Shown here: positions 24,269 through 32,552 of the stretch, in pieces
How the letters are laid out: each line of letters starts with the position of its first letter
How positions within the stretch are numbered: the stretch's first letter is position 1
Assembly (NCBI GenBank): GCA_026004615.1
Contig: BPJM01000006.1
Location: forward strand, 1-64,000
Direction of reading: 5' to 3'
DNA length: 64,000 bases
From: Planctomycetota bacterium
Lineage (GTDB): Bacteria > Planctomycetota > J058 > J103
Notes under the pieces: generated by a model
Seen by the model: the letters and a program-made list of their open reading frames with translations, nothing else
Told to the model about the DNA's origin: nothing
Database searches by the model: none
Position numbers and translations under genes: made by a program

Positions 24269-25975
24269 ATGCGAACCAGCTCCACCAACCTTGCCGCCCC
24301 AGACGCGCCCGCCCGCCACCGGGCGCTCGCCCGCCCGGCAGCCCCGGCAACAGGCCGGCCCACGGCCGGCCAGCTCGGACGCGGGATCGGAGTGGTGCTC
24401 TGCGCTGCACTCGCCGCGACGGCGAGCTCGGCGCCGCCGCCCGCGCTGCTCGCGCGCGCCGAGGCGGACCTGGCAGCACTCGGGCCGCCACTGCCGGCCT
24501 GGATCGGCGGCCGCGCCCGCGCGCGGCTCACCCGACACGAGGAGGGACTGCTCCGCCTGCAGATCGACGCGCCCGCCCTCCGGCTCGGCGGCTTTCCCCT
24601 CGGGCGGGCGAGCCTGGTCGCGATCCAGGGCCCCGAAGGCCGGCGCGCGCAGCTGGAGCTGGTGCGCCCGCACGGCGGCGGACGGCTGCGCCTGCGCTGG
24701 TCGGCCCCCGCGGACGGCCGCGAGCACGCCTGGATCCTGCACGCGCGCGAACTCGCGCTCGCGCCCTTCGCGCGCTACCTGCCCGGAGTGCGGCTGCTCG
24801 GCGGACGGCTCGAGCTGGAACTGCTCGGCGCCGGCCCCCCCGGCGCCGAACACTGGGTGGGGCGCGCGCGGCTGCGCCAGGGCCGGCTTGCCCTCGCCGG
24901 CCCCTATCCGAGCTGGGAACGGCTCGAGGCAGCCGTCGGGCTGGAAGGAGACCGGCTGCTGGTGGAACAGGTGCGCGCCGAGGCCGGGGGCGGCACCCTG
25001 TCCGTGCGCGGCAGCGTCCGCCTCGCCGGCCCCGAACGAGGCCACACCGAACTCGCGCTCGCCGCGCACGAGGCGCTGCTGCTGTCCAGCCGCACCCTGC
25101 GGGTCCGCGCCAGCGGGGAACTCGCGCTCGTGGGCAGCCCGGCCCGCGCACGGCTGCACGGCCGGCTGCATCTGATCGACGCCCGCTACTTCGGCGAGCC
25201 GGAACCCCCCGCCCTCGGCGGCCTGGCCAGCCCGACCGAGCTGTTGCCCGAACAGCCGGGACCGCTCGCCTGGCCCGGTGAACTCGCTCTGCAGATCGAA
25301 CTGACGAGCGAGCCCGCGCTGTGGATCGACAACAGCGCCGCGCTGCTGCGCTGTTCGCTCACGGGGCAGCTCGGGGGCCACGCCGCCGCTCCGCGGCTAC
25401 GGGGCATATTGCGCCTGCACGAAGGAACCGTCGATCTGTACGACGCCTCGTTCCGGGTGGAACGCGGCGCGCTGCTCCTCGAGGACTCCTCCCCACCCGC
25501 GCTGCCCGCGCCGGACCGCGAGCCCGCCCCCGCCTGCCGCATCGACCTCGACGCCCGCACCCGGCGCGGCCACACGGTCGTGCTCGCCACCGCGCGCGGA
25601 CCGACCATCCGCCCCGAGATCGAGCTGCGCGCCCTGCCGCCGCTGGAACGCGAGGACATCGTGAGCCTGCTCGCCTTCGGGACCACGCGCGAGCAAGCGC
25701 GCGAGCGCGCCCCGAGCGCGCTGCTCGGCTCGGTGTTGCTACGCAGCCTCGCGCTCGCCCTCGGCGAGGCGCTGCGCGGCCGCAACCGCGACCTGGACTG
25801 GCTCGCCGGTCTCAGCCTCGAGGCTGGACTGCACGAACCGCAGAGCGCGGCGGAGGTGGGCGGCCCGGTCTTCCTGATCGTGTACGAGGCGGGCGAGCAC
25901 TGGGAGCTGGAGGCGGAGCGCGACATCTACGGTTTTTACAACCTGGGGGTCTTCTGGCGGTGGCGCTTGCGGTGA
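24269..25975 (+). CDS. tamB: TamB-like translocation and assembly protein (short form)
   Basis: The product has 568 residues. After a basic Ala/Pro-rich N-terminus there is a hydrophobic segment (GIGVVLCAALAATASSA), either a signal peptide or anchor. The body is repetitive beta-strand sequence, as in the groove-forming TamB/AsmA family. The C-terminal 200 residues match the TamB_DUF490 type: LRGILRLHEGTVDLYDASFRVERG, ELRALPPLEREDIVSLLAFG and an aromatic end, IYGFYNLGVFWRWRLR. It is about half the length of the enterobacterial protein. TamB spans the periplasm and works with an Omp85 partner in lipid or protein transport to the outer membrane. That partner follows, with a 4-bp overlap. Confidence 0.8.
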   Translation: MRTSSTNLAAPDAPARHRALARPAAPATGRPTAGQLGRGIGVVLCAALAATASSAPPPALLARAEADLAALGPPLPAWIGGRARARLTRHEEGLLRLQIDAPALRLGGFPLGRASLVAIQGPEGRRAQLELVRPHGGGRLRLRWSAPADGREHAWILHARELALAPFARYLPGVRLLGGRLELELLGAGPPGAEHWVGRARLRQGRLALAGPYPSWERLEAAVGLEGDRLLVEQVRAEAGGGTLSVRGSVRLAGPERGHTELALAAHEALLLSSRTLRVRASGELALVGSPARARLHGRLHLIDARYFGEPEPPALGGLASPTELLPEQPGPLAWPGELALQIELTSEPALWIDNSAALLRCSLTGQLGGHAAAPRLRGILRLHEGTVDLYDASFRVERGALLLEDSSPPALPAPDREPAPACRIDLDARTRRGHTVVLATARGPTIRPEIELRALPPLEREDIVSLLAFGTTREQARERAPSALLGSVLLRSLALALGEALRGRNRDLDWLAGLSLEAGLHEPQSAAEVGGPVFLIVYEAGEHWELEAERDIYGFYNLGVFWRWRLR

Positions 25976-28113
25976 GCCACCGGCCGGCGACCGCACGGCC
26001 CGGGCGGGCCGAGCGCAGGCCGTGCCCCGCCCCCGCGCGAACGGGCACACACCACCGGCGCGCACCGGCGCGGCAGCGCCCGGCCCGGCTGCTCGCGACC
26101 CTGCTCGCGCTCGCGTCCGCCGCCGGCTGGGCCACTGCCGCCGAACACCCCCCACCGCCGGTGCCGCAGCCGCGCTTCGAAGACGCCGAGATCGTCTTCG
26201 AGGGCAACGCCACGCTGTGGGGCTTCACCCTGCGGCGGCAACTCGCTGACCTCGCGGGCCGCCCCCTCAGCCTGGGAACGGCCGCCGACGCGGCCTTTTT
26301 GCTCGAGACCTACTACCGGGAACGCGGGTTTCCGTACGCGCGCGTGCACGCGGAGCTGCGGCCGGTCCCGGGCGACAAGCCCGTTGTGCGCCTGCGCATC
26401 GTGGAGGGACCGCGCCCCGCGGTGCGCCGCGTCGAGCTGCGCGGGCTGCCCACAGAGCTGGCGGAACGCGCTCGCGACGTGCTGCGATACCGCGAGCACC
26501 GCTGGTACGAGCCCCACTATCTGGTCGAGGCGGAGCTGCGCACCGCCACCCGCCGCCTCGAGCGGATGCTCCGCGACGCAGGCTGGCTCCAGGCGCGCGC
26601 CGGCGCCCGCTGGGAACTGGTGGAGCTGGGCCAGGGGGCGATCGTCCGCTTCGATGCCGTCCCCGGCGCGCGCCACCGCATCGCCGCGGTCGAAGTCCGC
26701 GGCGCCCGCACCCGCGCTCCGGCCGAGCTGCTCCGCCTGGCCGCCTTGCCGCCCGGCGTAGCCGCCGAGCACGAGGCGATCGAACAGGCGCGGCGGCGCG
26801 TGGAGGAACACTACCGGGAACAGGGCCGGCCCTTCGCCCGCTGCCGCGCCCGGCTCGAGCCCCTGGCCGCACCGGCCGCCACGCCCGCCGTGCGGGTGGT
26901 CCTGGCGGTGGAGGAAGGCCCGCTGGTGGAATACGGCCAGCTCCGCGTCCAGGGCAACGAGGTCACCGCCGCGGGGCTGGTGCGCAGCTGCTTTTCCGTC
27001 GAACCCGGAGCTCTCGTCCGGGCCTCGGCGCTGCAACACGGCGAGCGGACGCTCTACGAACTGGGTTTGTTCACGCGGGTGCACGCCCGGCTGGAGCCGG
27101 CGGCAGGGGAGGGGAGCACGCGGCGCGCGGACGTCGTGGTCGAACTGCAGGAGCGGCCCGCCGGCTGGATCCGGCTCGGGGGCGGCTGGGGGTCGTACGA
27201 GCTCTTGCGCGGGCAGCTCGCGCTCGGCTACGCGAATCTTTTCGGGATCGCGCTCCAGGGCGAGGTGCGCGCGCTCGGCTCGATGCGCGGTTGGCGCTAC
27301 GACGCTGCGCTCTCCCACCCGCGGATGCTCCCCTCGGGCCTGAGCAGCCGGCTGGAGGCGTTCTACGAGGACCGCGACGTGCGGGTGTTCGACCTGTTGC
27401 GCCGCGGGCTGCGCCTGCGCCTGGAGCAGCCGCTCGCAAGCCGAGTGCGACTGCGGGCGTTCGCCGAGACGCGCCTGGAGCGCTCGCGGGTGACCGACCT
27501 GGACTCCGGAACGCTGCTGGAACGCGAGTCCATCGAGATCCTCTCCCAACGGCTGGGCCTGCTCTGGGACGGGCGGGATGACGCGCTCGATCCGCAGCGC
27601 GGACTGTACGCCACGGTATCGGTGGAGGAGGCCGGCTTCGCACTGCTCCGCGATGTCCGCTTCAGCCGCATCTACGGCAGCGCCGCCTGGCACTGGACTC
27701 CGCACCCGCGCGCCACCCTCGCGCTCTTCGCTGCCGCCGGCTTCATCTTCCCGCACCAGGGCCGCCAGGTGCCGCTGCAGGAACGGTGGTTCACCGGCGG
27801 CGAGGCGAGCGTGCGGGCGTTCGAGGAGCGCGAGATCGGCGAGCCACTCGGAGGTCTCGCCCTGCTGCGCGCGAGCGCGGAGCTGCGGCTCCGGCTGTTG
27901 GGACCGCTCGGCGCCGTGGCATTCTGGGACGCGGGCGAGGTGGCTCCGCAGCCGGGTGCCCTGCGGCTCGATGCGCTGCGACACGGGGTGGGTTGCGGCG
28001 CCCGCTTCGCCACCCCGCTCGGCCCGCTTCGCCTCGATGTGGCCTGGAAGCTCCGGCGGCGGCCTGGCGAGGACCCCCTGCTCGTCCACTTCTCGATCGG
28101 CCACCCGTTCTGA
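25972..28113 (+). CDS. Omp85-family outer membrane protein (TamA/BamA type)
   Basis: The product has 713 residues. The GTG at 25972 overlaps the TamB stop (GTGA), so translation is coupled. A long basic N-terminus leads to a signal peptide ending near AAGWATAAE. I count four POTRA-like domains between about 65 and 385 (first strands FEDAEIVFEGNATL, VRRVELRGLP, RIAAVEVRGA and EYGQLRVQGNEVT). TamA has three and BamA five. The remaining 330 residues are a 16-strand-type barrel with GLLWDGRDDALDPQRGLY and a lid-loop-like VRAFEEREIG. The last residue is Phe, as expected for barrel insertion. It probably acts with the TamB-like protein in outer membrane assembly. Confidence 0.85.
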   Translation: MSHRPATARPGRAERRPCPAPARTGTHHRRAPARQRPARLLATLLALASAAGWATAAEHPPPPVPQPRFEDAEIVFEGNATLWGFTLRRQLADLAGRPLSLGTAADAAFLLETYYRERGFPYARVHAELRPVPGDKPVVRLRIVEGPRPAVRRVELRGLPTELAERARDVLRYREHRWYEPHYLVEAELRTATRRLERMLRDAGWLQARAGARWELVELGQGAIVRFDAVPGARHRIAAVEVRGARTRAPAELLRLAALPPGVAAEHEAIEQARRRVEEHYREQGRPFARCRARLEPLAAPAATPAVRVVLAVEEGPLVEYGQLRVQGNEVTAAGLVRSCFSVEPGALVRASALQHGERTLYELGLFTRVHARLEPAAGEGSTRRADVVVELQERPAGWIRLGGGWGSYELLRGQLALGYANLFGIALQGEVRALGSMRGWRYDAALSHPRMLPSGLSSRLEAFYEDRDVRVFDLLRRGLRLRLEQPLASRVRLRAFAETRLERSRVTDLDSGTLLERESIEILSQRLGLLWDGRDDALDPQRGLYATVSVEEAGFALLRDVRFSRIYGSAAWHWTPHPRATLALFAAAGFIFPHQGRQVPLQERWFTGGEASVRAFEEREIGEPLGGLALLRASAELRLRLLGPLGAVAFWDAGEVAPQPGALRLDALRHGVGCGARFATPLGPLRLDVAWKLRRRPGEDPLLVHFSIGHPF

Positions 28114-28179
28114 ACGCGGTGCTCGCCAGCCCTCCGGCAGCAGAGGAGGGCATGCACCTCGGCCGGCGCGCCCGCCCGC

Positions 28180-29562
28180 TCAGCGGCGGAGGATGCGCAC
28201 GCAGCGGCCGATGCCGATCGGACGGTTGTCCAGGCGGAACACCACCTTGCTCAGCGGCGCGAGCCGCGAGGCCTCCTCGATCGCCACCGGACGTACCGCG
28301 CGCAGCGCCATCTTCACCCACTGCCCGGGCACAAGCGTCACGTCCCCCTTGTCGCGTTCCTTGCGGCCGCGCGCGGCCGGCGTCGCACCCACCGGCCCCG
28401 GATCGAGCGAGAGGATCTCCACCGAGACCCGATCCATGTGCACGTGGAGCGTCAGATGCTGGCCCGGGTGGACCTGCAGATCGTGGTCGAAGAACGCCGC
28501 CTCGACCTCCAGCTCGCTGGCCACCGAGGGCGGCTCGTCCTGATGGCCCGCCACCGTGCCGTGACCCTTCCACAGCTCGCGCAAGCTCGCCCGCGTGCTG
28601 ATCTGGCGGAGGGCCACCCCGATGAGCTGGCGCGGATGCGCCTGCTCGATCCCGATGCCCGGCGTCGCCAGGTGGCCCCGCGTCAGCTCCAGCGAGCGGA
28701 CCGAGGCGGTGAGCGGCTCGCCCAGCTCGCGGCTGGAGGGCTCGAAGATGAGCATGTCGTCCCGCCGCACCGTGCCCGATTCGACCAGGCCGGTGAACGC
28801 GGTGCCCACTCCCGGCACCTGCTCGTGGATGTCGGCGGAGTGGATCACGATGCGCAGCGGGGACTCCGGGCGGATCACCCGCAGGTCCAGCCCCGCCATG
28901 AAGTCGTGGAACGTGGGGCCGTCGTACCAGTCCAGCCGCCGGCTGCGGGCGGTCAGCCCGACCCCCGGCTCCAGCAGCGGCCGGCCCGGCGCATAGGCCG
29001 AGGTCGGGATGAAGACCACCTCCTCGTCCGGCAGATCGTAGCTCCGCAGCGCCAGCCGCACCAGCTCCACGCATTCTTCGAAGGCCTGCTGCGCGTAGTT
29101 GACGCGGTCCATCTTGGTGATGGCAACGCCGCGCAGCGGGATCTCGTACCCGCGCAGCACGCGCAGCGCCTGCTCGGTGACCTTCTCCACCCCCTCCTTG
29201 ACGTCGACCACCAGCAGCGCGCAGTCGGCGGAGAACATGCCGGCGAAACGGTTGTTGGTGTAGGTCTCCTGGCCGGGGGTGTCGATGACGGTGACGCGGT
29301 GGCGTTCGAACTCGAACCGCACGAAGGAGGGCAACACGGTGATCCCGCGCGCCGCCTCGTCCATGCGGTGGGTGACGTCCTTCTGCCGGAACACCATGAG
29401 CGCGAAGATCAGGGACGGATCCCGGCCCTGCCGCGCCAGCTCCTCGAAGTGCTGCAGCCGGCGGCGCCCCACCATGCCCAGCTCGACGGCGGTCTTGCCG
29501 ATGAGCGTGGACTTGCCGTGCCAGGCATGCCCGCAGATCGCGAGGTTGACGTCCTGCTTCAT
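28180..29562 (-). CDS. EF-1alpha/CysN-like translational-type GTPase
   Basis: The 460-residue protein has the three-domain layout of EF-Tu/EF-1alpha relatives. The G domain shows GHAWHGKST (11-19), ARGITV (71-76), DTPGQE (94-99) and TKMD (149-152). The first motif is closer to archaeal EF-1alpha (GHVDHGKST) than to bacterial EF-Tu. The usual His of DxPGH, needed for ribosome-triggered hydrolysis, is Gln98, as in Ras-type GTPases. Domains II and III follow (SADIHEQVPGVGTAFTGLV, then LVPGQWVKMALR). It is not the housekeeping elongation factor, whose motifs would be more conserved; relatives include CysN, SelB and HBS1-like proteins. Substrate unknown. No cysD or selenocysteine gene is nearby. 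It stands alone, convergent with the Omp85 gene. Confidence 0.7.
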   Translation of the reverse strand: MKQDVNLAICGHAWHGKSTLIGKTAVELGMVGRRRLQHFEELARQGRDPSLIFALMVFRQKDVTHRMDEAARGITVLPSFVRFEFERHRVTVIDTPGQETYTNNRFAGMFSADCALLVVDVKEGVEKVTEQALRVLRGYEIPLRGVAITKMDRVNYAQQAFEECVELVRLALRSYDLPDEEVVFIPTSAYAPGRPLLEPGVGLTARSRRLDWYDGPTFHDFMAGLDLRVIRPESPLRIVIHSADIHEQVPGVGTAFTGLVESGTVRRDDMLIFEPSSRELGEPLTASVRSLELTRGHLATPGIGIEQAHPRQLIGVALRQISTRASLRELWKGHGTVAGHQDEPPSVASELEVEAAFFDHDLQVHPGQHLTLHVHMDRVSVEILSLDPGPVGATPAARGRKERDKGDVTLVPGQWVKMALRAVRPVAIEEASRLAPLSKVVFRLDNRPIGIGRCVRILRR

Positions 29563-29769
29563 GGCGGCGGCGATCGTACCTGATCGGCGGGCCGGGCGGC
29601 AACCGGCGCCGGGCGCGCCCCTGCCGGCCACCGCTGCCACGTTGCCGGCCCGCCCGCCGTCGGCTACCATGGCCCGCTCACCAGCCATTCCCCGCGCCGG
29701 GCAGAGCGTGCGGCCGCGCCCCGCAGCGCTGCCAGGCAGGGTCGAGAGCGGAGCAGCGAGGACGCCCTC

Positions 29770-31266
29770 ATGGAGCAGAGCTACCAGGAACTGATCCGCC
29801 GCCTGCGGGAGGTCGAAACCTTGCGGGCGGCGAGCCGGCTGCTGAGCTGGGACCAGGAGACGTACATGCCGCCGCGCGCCCAGGCCCGGCGCGCAGAGCA
29901 GCTGGCCCTGCTCTCCGAGCTGGCGCACCGCCGCTTCACCGACCAGGCGGTGGGGGCGCTGCTGGCGGAGCTGCCCGAGGACGCAGTGCGCGAACGGCTC
30001 GGCGCCGAGGCAGCGGCCAACGTGCGCGAGACCGCGCGCGAATACGCCCGCGCCACCCGACTGCCGCCCGACTTCGTCGCCGAACTCGCCCGCACGACCT
30101 CGCTCGCGCACCAGGCCTGGGTCGAGGCGCGCGGCCGCGCCGATTTCGAGCGCTTCGCGCCCCACCTGGAGCGCGTCGTCGCGCTCAAGCGCCAGGAGGC
30201 AGAACTGCTCGGCTACGAGGAGGAGATCTACGACGCCCTGCTGGAGGAGTACGAGCCCGGCGCCCGCGCCGCCCAGATCGCCCCCATGCTGGCAGGGCTG
30301 CGCGAGGTGCTGGTGCCGATCGTCCAGAAGGCAACCGCCGCCGCGGGCGGCGGCTGGCAACCCGCGGCTGCCTTCGCCGTGCAGGCGCAGCAGCAACTGT
30401 GCCGGCGGCTGGCCGAACTCATGGGATTCGACTTCACCGCCGGCCGCCTCGACGTCTCCGCGCACCCGTTCTGCACCGGCATCGACACCGGGGACGTGCG
30501 CCTGACCACCCGCTACCACGAACACGACGTGGCGGACGCGCTGTTCGGCGTCATGCACGAGGTGGGCCACGGCCTGTACGAACAGGGACTCGACCCGGAG
30601 CACTTCGGAACCCCCATGGGCAGTGCCTGCTCGACCGGGATCCACGAGTCGCAGTCGCGGCTGTGGGAGAACCAGATCGGCCGCAGCCGCGCGTTCTGGA
30701 AATACTTCCTGCCCGTGCTCCGCGAGACCTTTCCCGAGGCGACGGCAGGGCTGGAGCTGGAGGAGTGGTACCGCCGCATCAACCGCGTGCGGCCGTCGTT
30801 GATCCGCGTCGAGGCCGACGAGGTCACCTACAACCTGCACATCTTGCTCCGCTTCGAGATCGAACGCGAGTTGCTGGCCGCTCGCATCGGCGTCTCCGAG
30901 CTGCCCGCGCTCTGGAACCGCAAGATGGAGGAGTACCTGGGCCTGGCGCCGCCCGACGACGCCCAGGGCGTGCTGCAGGACGTGCACTGGTCGTTCGGAG
31001 GGATCGGCTACTTCCCGACCTACACCCTGGGCAACCTCTACGCGGCGCAGATCTTCGCGGCAATGCGGCGCGAGCTGGGCAACCTGGAGGCACAGCTGGA
31101 GCGCGGCGAGCTGTCGGAGATCCGCGCCTGGCTGCGGGAGAAGATCCACCGCCGCGGGATGCTGCTGCGCGCCCACGAACTGCTGGCCGAGGTCACCGGC
31201 GAGCCACCGAGCGCACGCGCCTTCACGGAGTACATCCAGAGCAAGTTCGGCGAGCTGTACGGCTGA
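29770..31266 (+). CDS. M32-family metallocarboxypeptidase
   Basis: A 498-residue cytoplasmic zinc carboxypeptidase of the thermostable carboxypeptidase 1 family, which removes C-terminal residues with broad specificity. The zinc motif HEVGH is at 263-267, the third ligand Glu is E293 in GIHESQSRLWEN, and the family motifs HPF (232-234) and DVRLTTRY are present. The length matches the family (about 500 residues). The ATG at 29770 has a modest GAGG upstream. The gene is monocistronic: the GTPase gene is divergent and the thioredoxin gene convergent. Confidence 0.93.
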   Translation: MEQSYQELIRRLREVETLRAASRLLSWDQETYMPPRAQARRAEQLALLSELAHRRFTDQAVGALLAELPEDAVRERLGAEAAANVRETAREYARATRLPPDFVAELARTTSLAHQAWVEARGRADFERFAPHLERVVALKRQEAELLGYEEEIYDALLEEYEPGARAAQIAPMLAGLREVLVPIVQKATAAAGGGWQPAAAFAVQAQQQLCRRLAELMGFDFTAGRLDVSAHPFCTGIDTGDVRLTTRYHEHDVADALFGVMHEVGHGLYEQGLDPEHFGTPMGSACSTGIHESQSRLWENQIGRSRAFWKYFLPVLRETFPEATAGLELEEWYRRINRVRPSLIRVEADEVTYNLHILLRFEIERELLAARIGVSELPALWNRKMEEYLGLAPPDDAQGVLQDVHWSFGGIGYFPTYTLGNLYAAQIFAAMRRELGNLEAQLERGELSEIRAWLREKIHRRGMLLRAHELLAEVTGEPPSARAFTEYIQSKFGELYG

Positions 31267-31463
31267 TCGGTCAGGACAAGGGAGCAGGGGCGGGCACGCG
31301 AGCCCGCGCACCCGCCCCTGCCGCCAGGGCATCCGGCTCTCTGTACGCTCGACGCCCCACACCGCCCCCCGGCCGCCATGCCCGGCACGGCAGCCAGCGG
31401 GGCACCGCGTTGCCCGGCATCACCCCCGTACCCCGCCGAGCCCGCGGACGAGGGTGAGCCTGA

Positions 31464-31994
31464 CTACCCCGCGGTGCGTGCCTGGAGCGCCTTCTCGATC
31501 GCGTTCTCGAACCGCGGATCGAGCGGGTGCCCGCTCCAGGTGATCTTGCCACCCACGACGATGAAGGCCGTCGGGATTCCGCGCACCCCGTACTTGCGCG
31601 CGGTCTCGCTACCGAAGCCGACCGCGTAGGTCATCTTCTTGCCGGACTCGATGTTCTCCTGGATGAACGCCTTGACCTTGTCGGCGTCGGGGTCCTCGTT
31701 GGAAAGCCCGATCACGACCAGCCCCTTGTCCTTGTACTTGCCGTGCAGCTCGTTGAGGTGGGGGATCGAGCGCCGGCAGGGCGGGCACCAGGTCGCCCAG
31801 AACTCCACCACCACCACCTTGTCCTTGAGGGCCGCGAGCGTGGGGGGCTTGTCGACGTTGTACCACTTGGCAGCCTCGATCTCTGGCGCCGCGTCGCCTT
31901 CCTTGGGGGCCTGCTCCGCCCACGCCACCGCCCCCAAGGCAGCCGCCGCGAACACCGCCGCCGCTGCGGTTCGAATCCTACGGGTCACGCGCAT
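31464..31994 (-). CDS. TlpA/ResA-like exported thioredoxin
   Basis: The product has 176 residues: a Sec signal peptide (basic MRVTRRIR, then an Ala-rich core ending AVAWAEQ) followed by a thioredoxin fold. The redox motif is WCPPC within VVVEFWATWCPPC, and the cis-proline is in VRGIPTAFIV. The KDK...NEDPDADKVKAF stretch is the insertion typical of TlpA and ResA. It should act in the periplasm as a thiol reductant, for example in cytochrome c maturation or disulfide repair; one c-type cytochrome is encoded further along the window. It has no obvious operon partner. Confidence 0.88.
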   Translation of the reverse strand: MRVTRRIRTAAAAVFAAAALGAVAWAEQAPKEGDAAPEIEAAKWYNVDKPPTLAALKDKVVVVEFWATWCPPCRRSIPHLNELHGKYKDKGLVVIGLSNEDPDADKVKAFIQENIESGKKMTYAVGFGSETARKYGVRGIPTAFIVVGGKITWSGHPLDPRFENAIEKALQARTAG

Positions 31995-32157
31995 GGTCCA
32001 GTGCTCCTAACGAGGTTGCGAGCCTGCCTCGACCCCAGCGCAGGGGTCGTCCCTGTCCAGAGTGACGCCGCCGGAGCGGCCGCATTCGAAGCGAGCGGCG
32101 AGCCCGGCGCCGTTGCTCTACCTCCCCAGGGCAGGGTTTGTTCCCTCCTGCCTGCCC

Positions 32158-32376
32158 TCAGCGCTCGCGGTAGACGATGCGCCCCCGGGTGAGATCGTAT
32201 GGCGACAGCTCGATCGTCACCCGGTCGCCGGGCGTGATCCGGATGTAGAAACGGCGCATCTTGCCCGAGACGTGCGCCAGCACCTCGTGCCCGCTGTCCA
32301 GCTTCGCGCGAAAGCGCGCATTGGGCAGCGCTTCGGTGATCGTCGCCTGCACGGTGATGGGCTCTTCTTTGGCCAA
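32158..32376 (-). CDS. infA: translation initiation factor IF-1, TTG start
   Basis: The 72-residue S1-fold factor binds the ribosomal A site during initiation. [18 protein letters not shown] and [18 protein letters not shown] are the family core and the length is exact. The start must be TTG at 32376, since the protein then begins (M)AKEEPITVQ as in other IF-1 proteins. A strong GGGAGGTG lies about eight bases upstream. An in-frame ATG further up (32409) would add an atypical N-terminus. The gene is alone, away from the ribosomal protein operon. A weak 8-bp stem (AGGGCAGG/CCTGCCCT, 32128-32158) overlaps its stop codon. Confidence 0.93.
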   Translation of the reverse strand: MAKEEPITVQATITEALPNARFRAKLDSGHEVLAHVSGKMRRFYIRITPGDRVTIELSPYDLTRGRIVYRER

Positions 32377-32552
32377 GCCCCGACACCTCCCGTCTTGCCG
32401 AAACGACAAGCGCGCACCGCCAGCGATGCGCGCGAAGCTCGCATTGTATCAGGAACGGATGGCCACGCTCAAGGTGGCCCGCCCCGCGCGGTCCAGCGCG
32501 GGGCGCGCAGGATGCACTCCCGCCGGTCGCCTCCGGCGCGGCGGCCAGGCCG

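Noticed and set aside
28180..29562. Housekeeping EF-Tu
   Set aside because: The G motifs are too diverged (GHAWHGKST, DTPGQE, TKMD) and the gene is not with rpsG or fusA.
31968..31978. GGTTCGAATCC, a tRNA T-loop lookalike
   Set aside because: It lies inside the signal peptide coding region of the thioredoxin gene, and no acceptor, anticodon or D-arm pairing is present around it.
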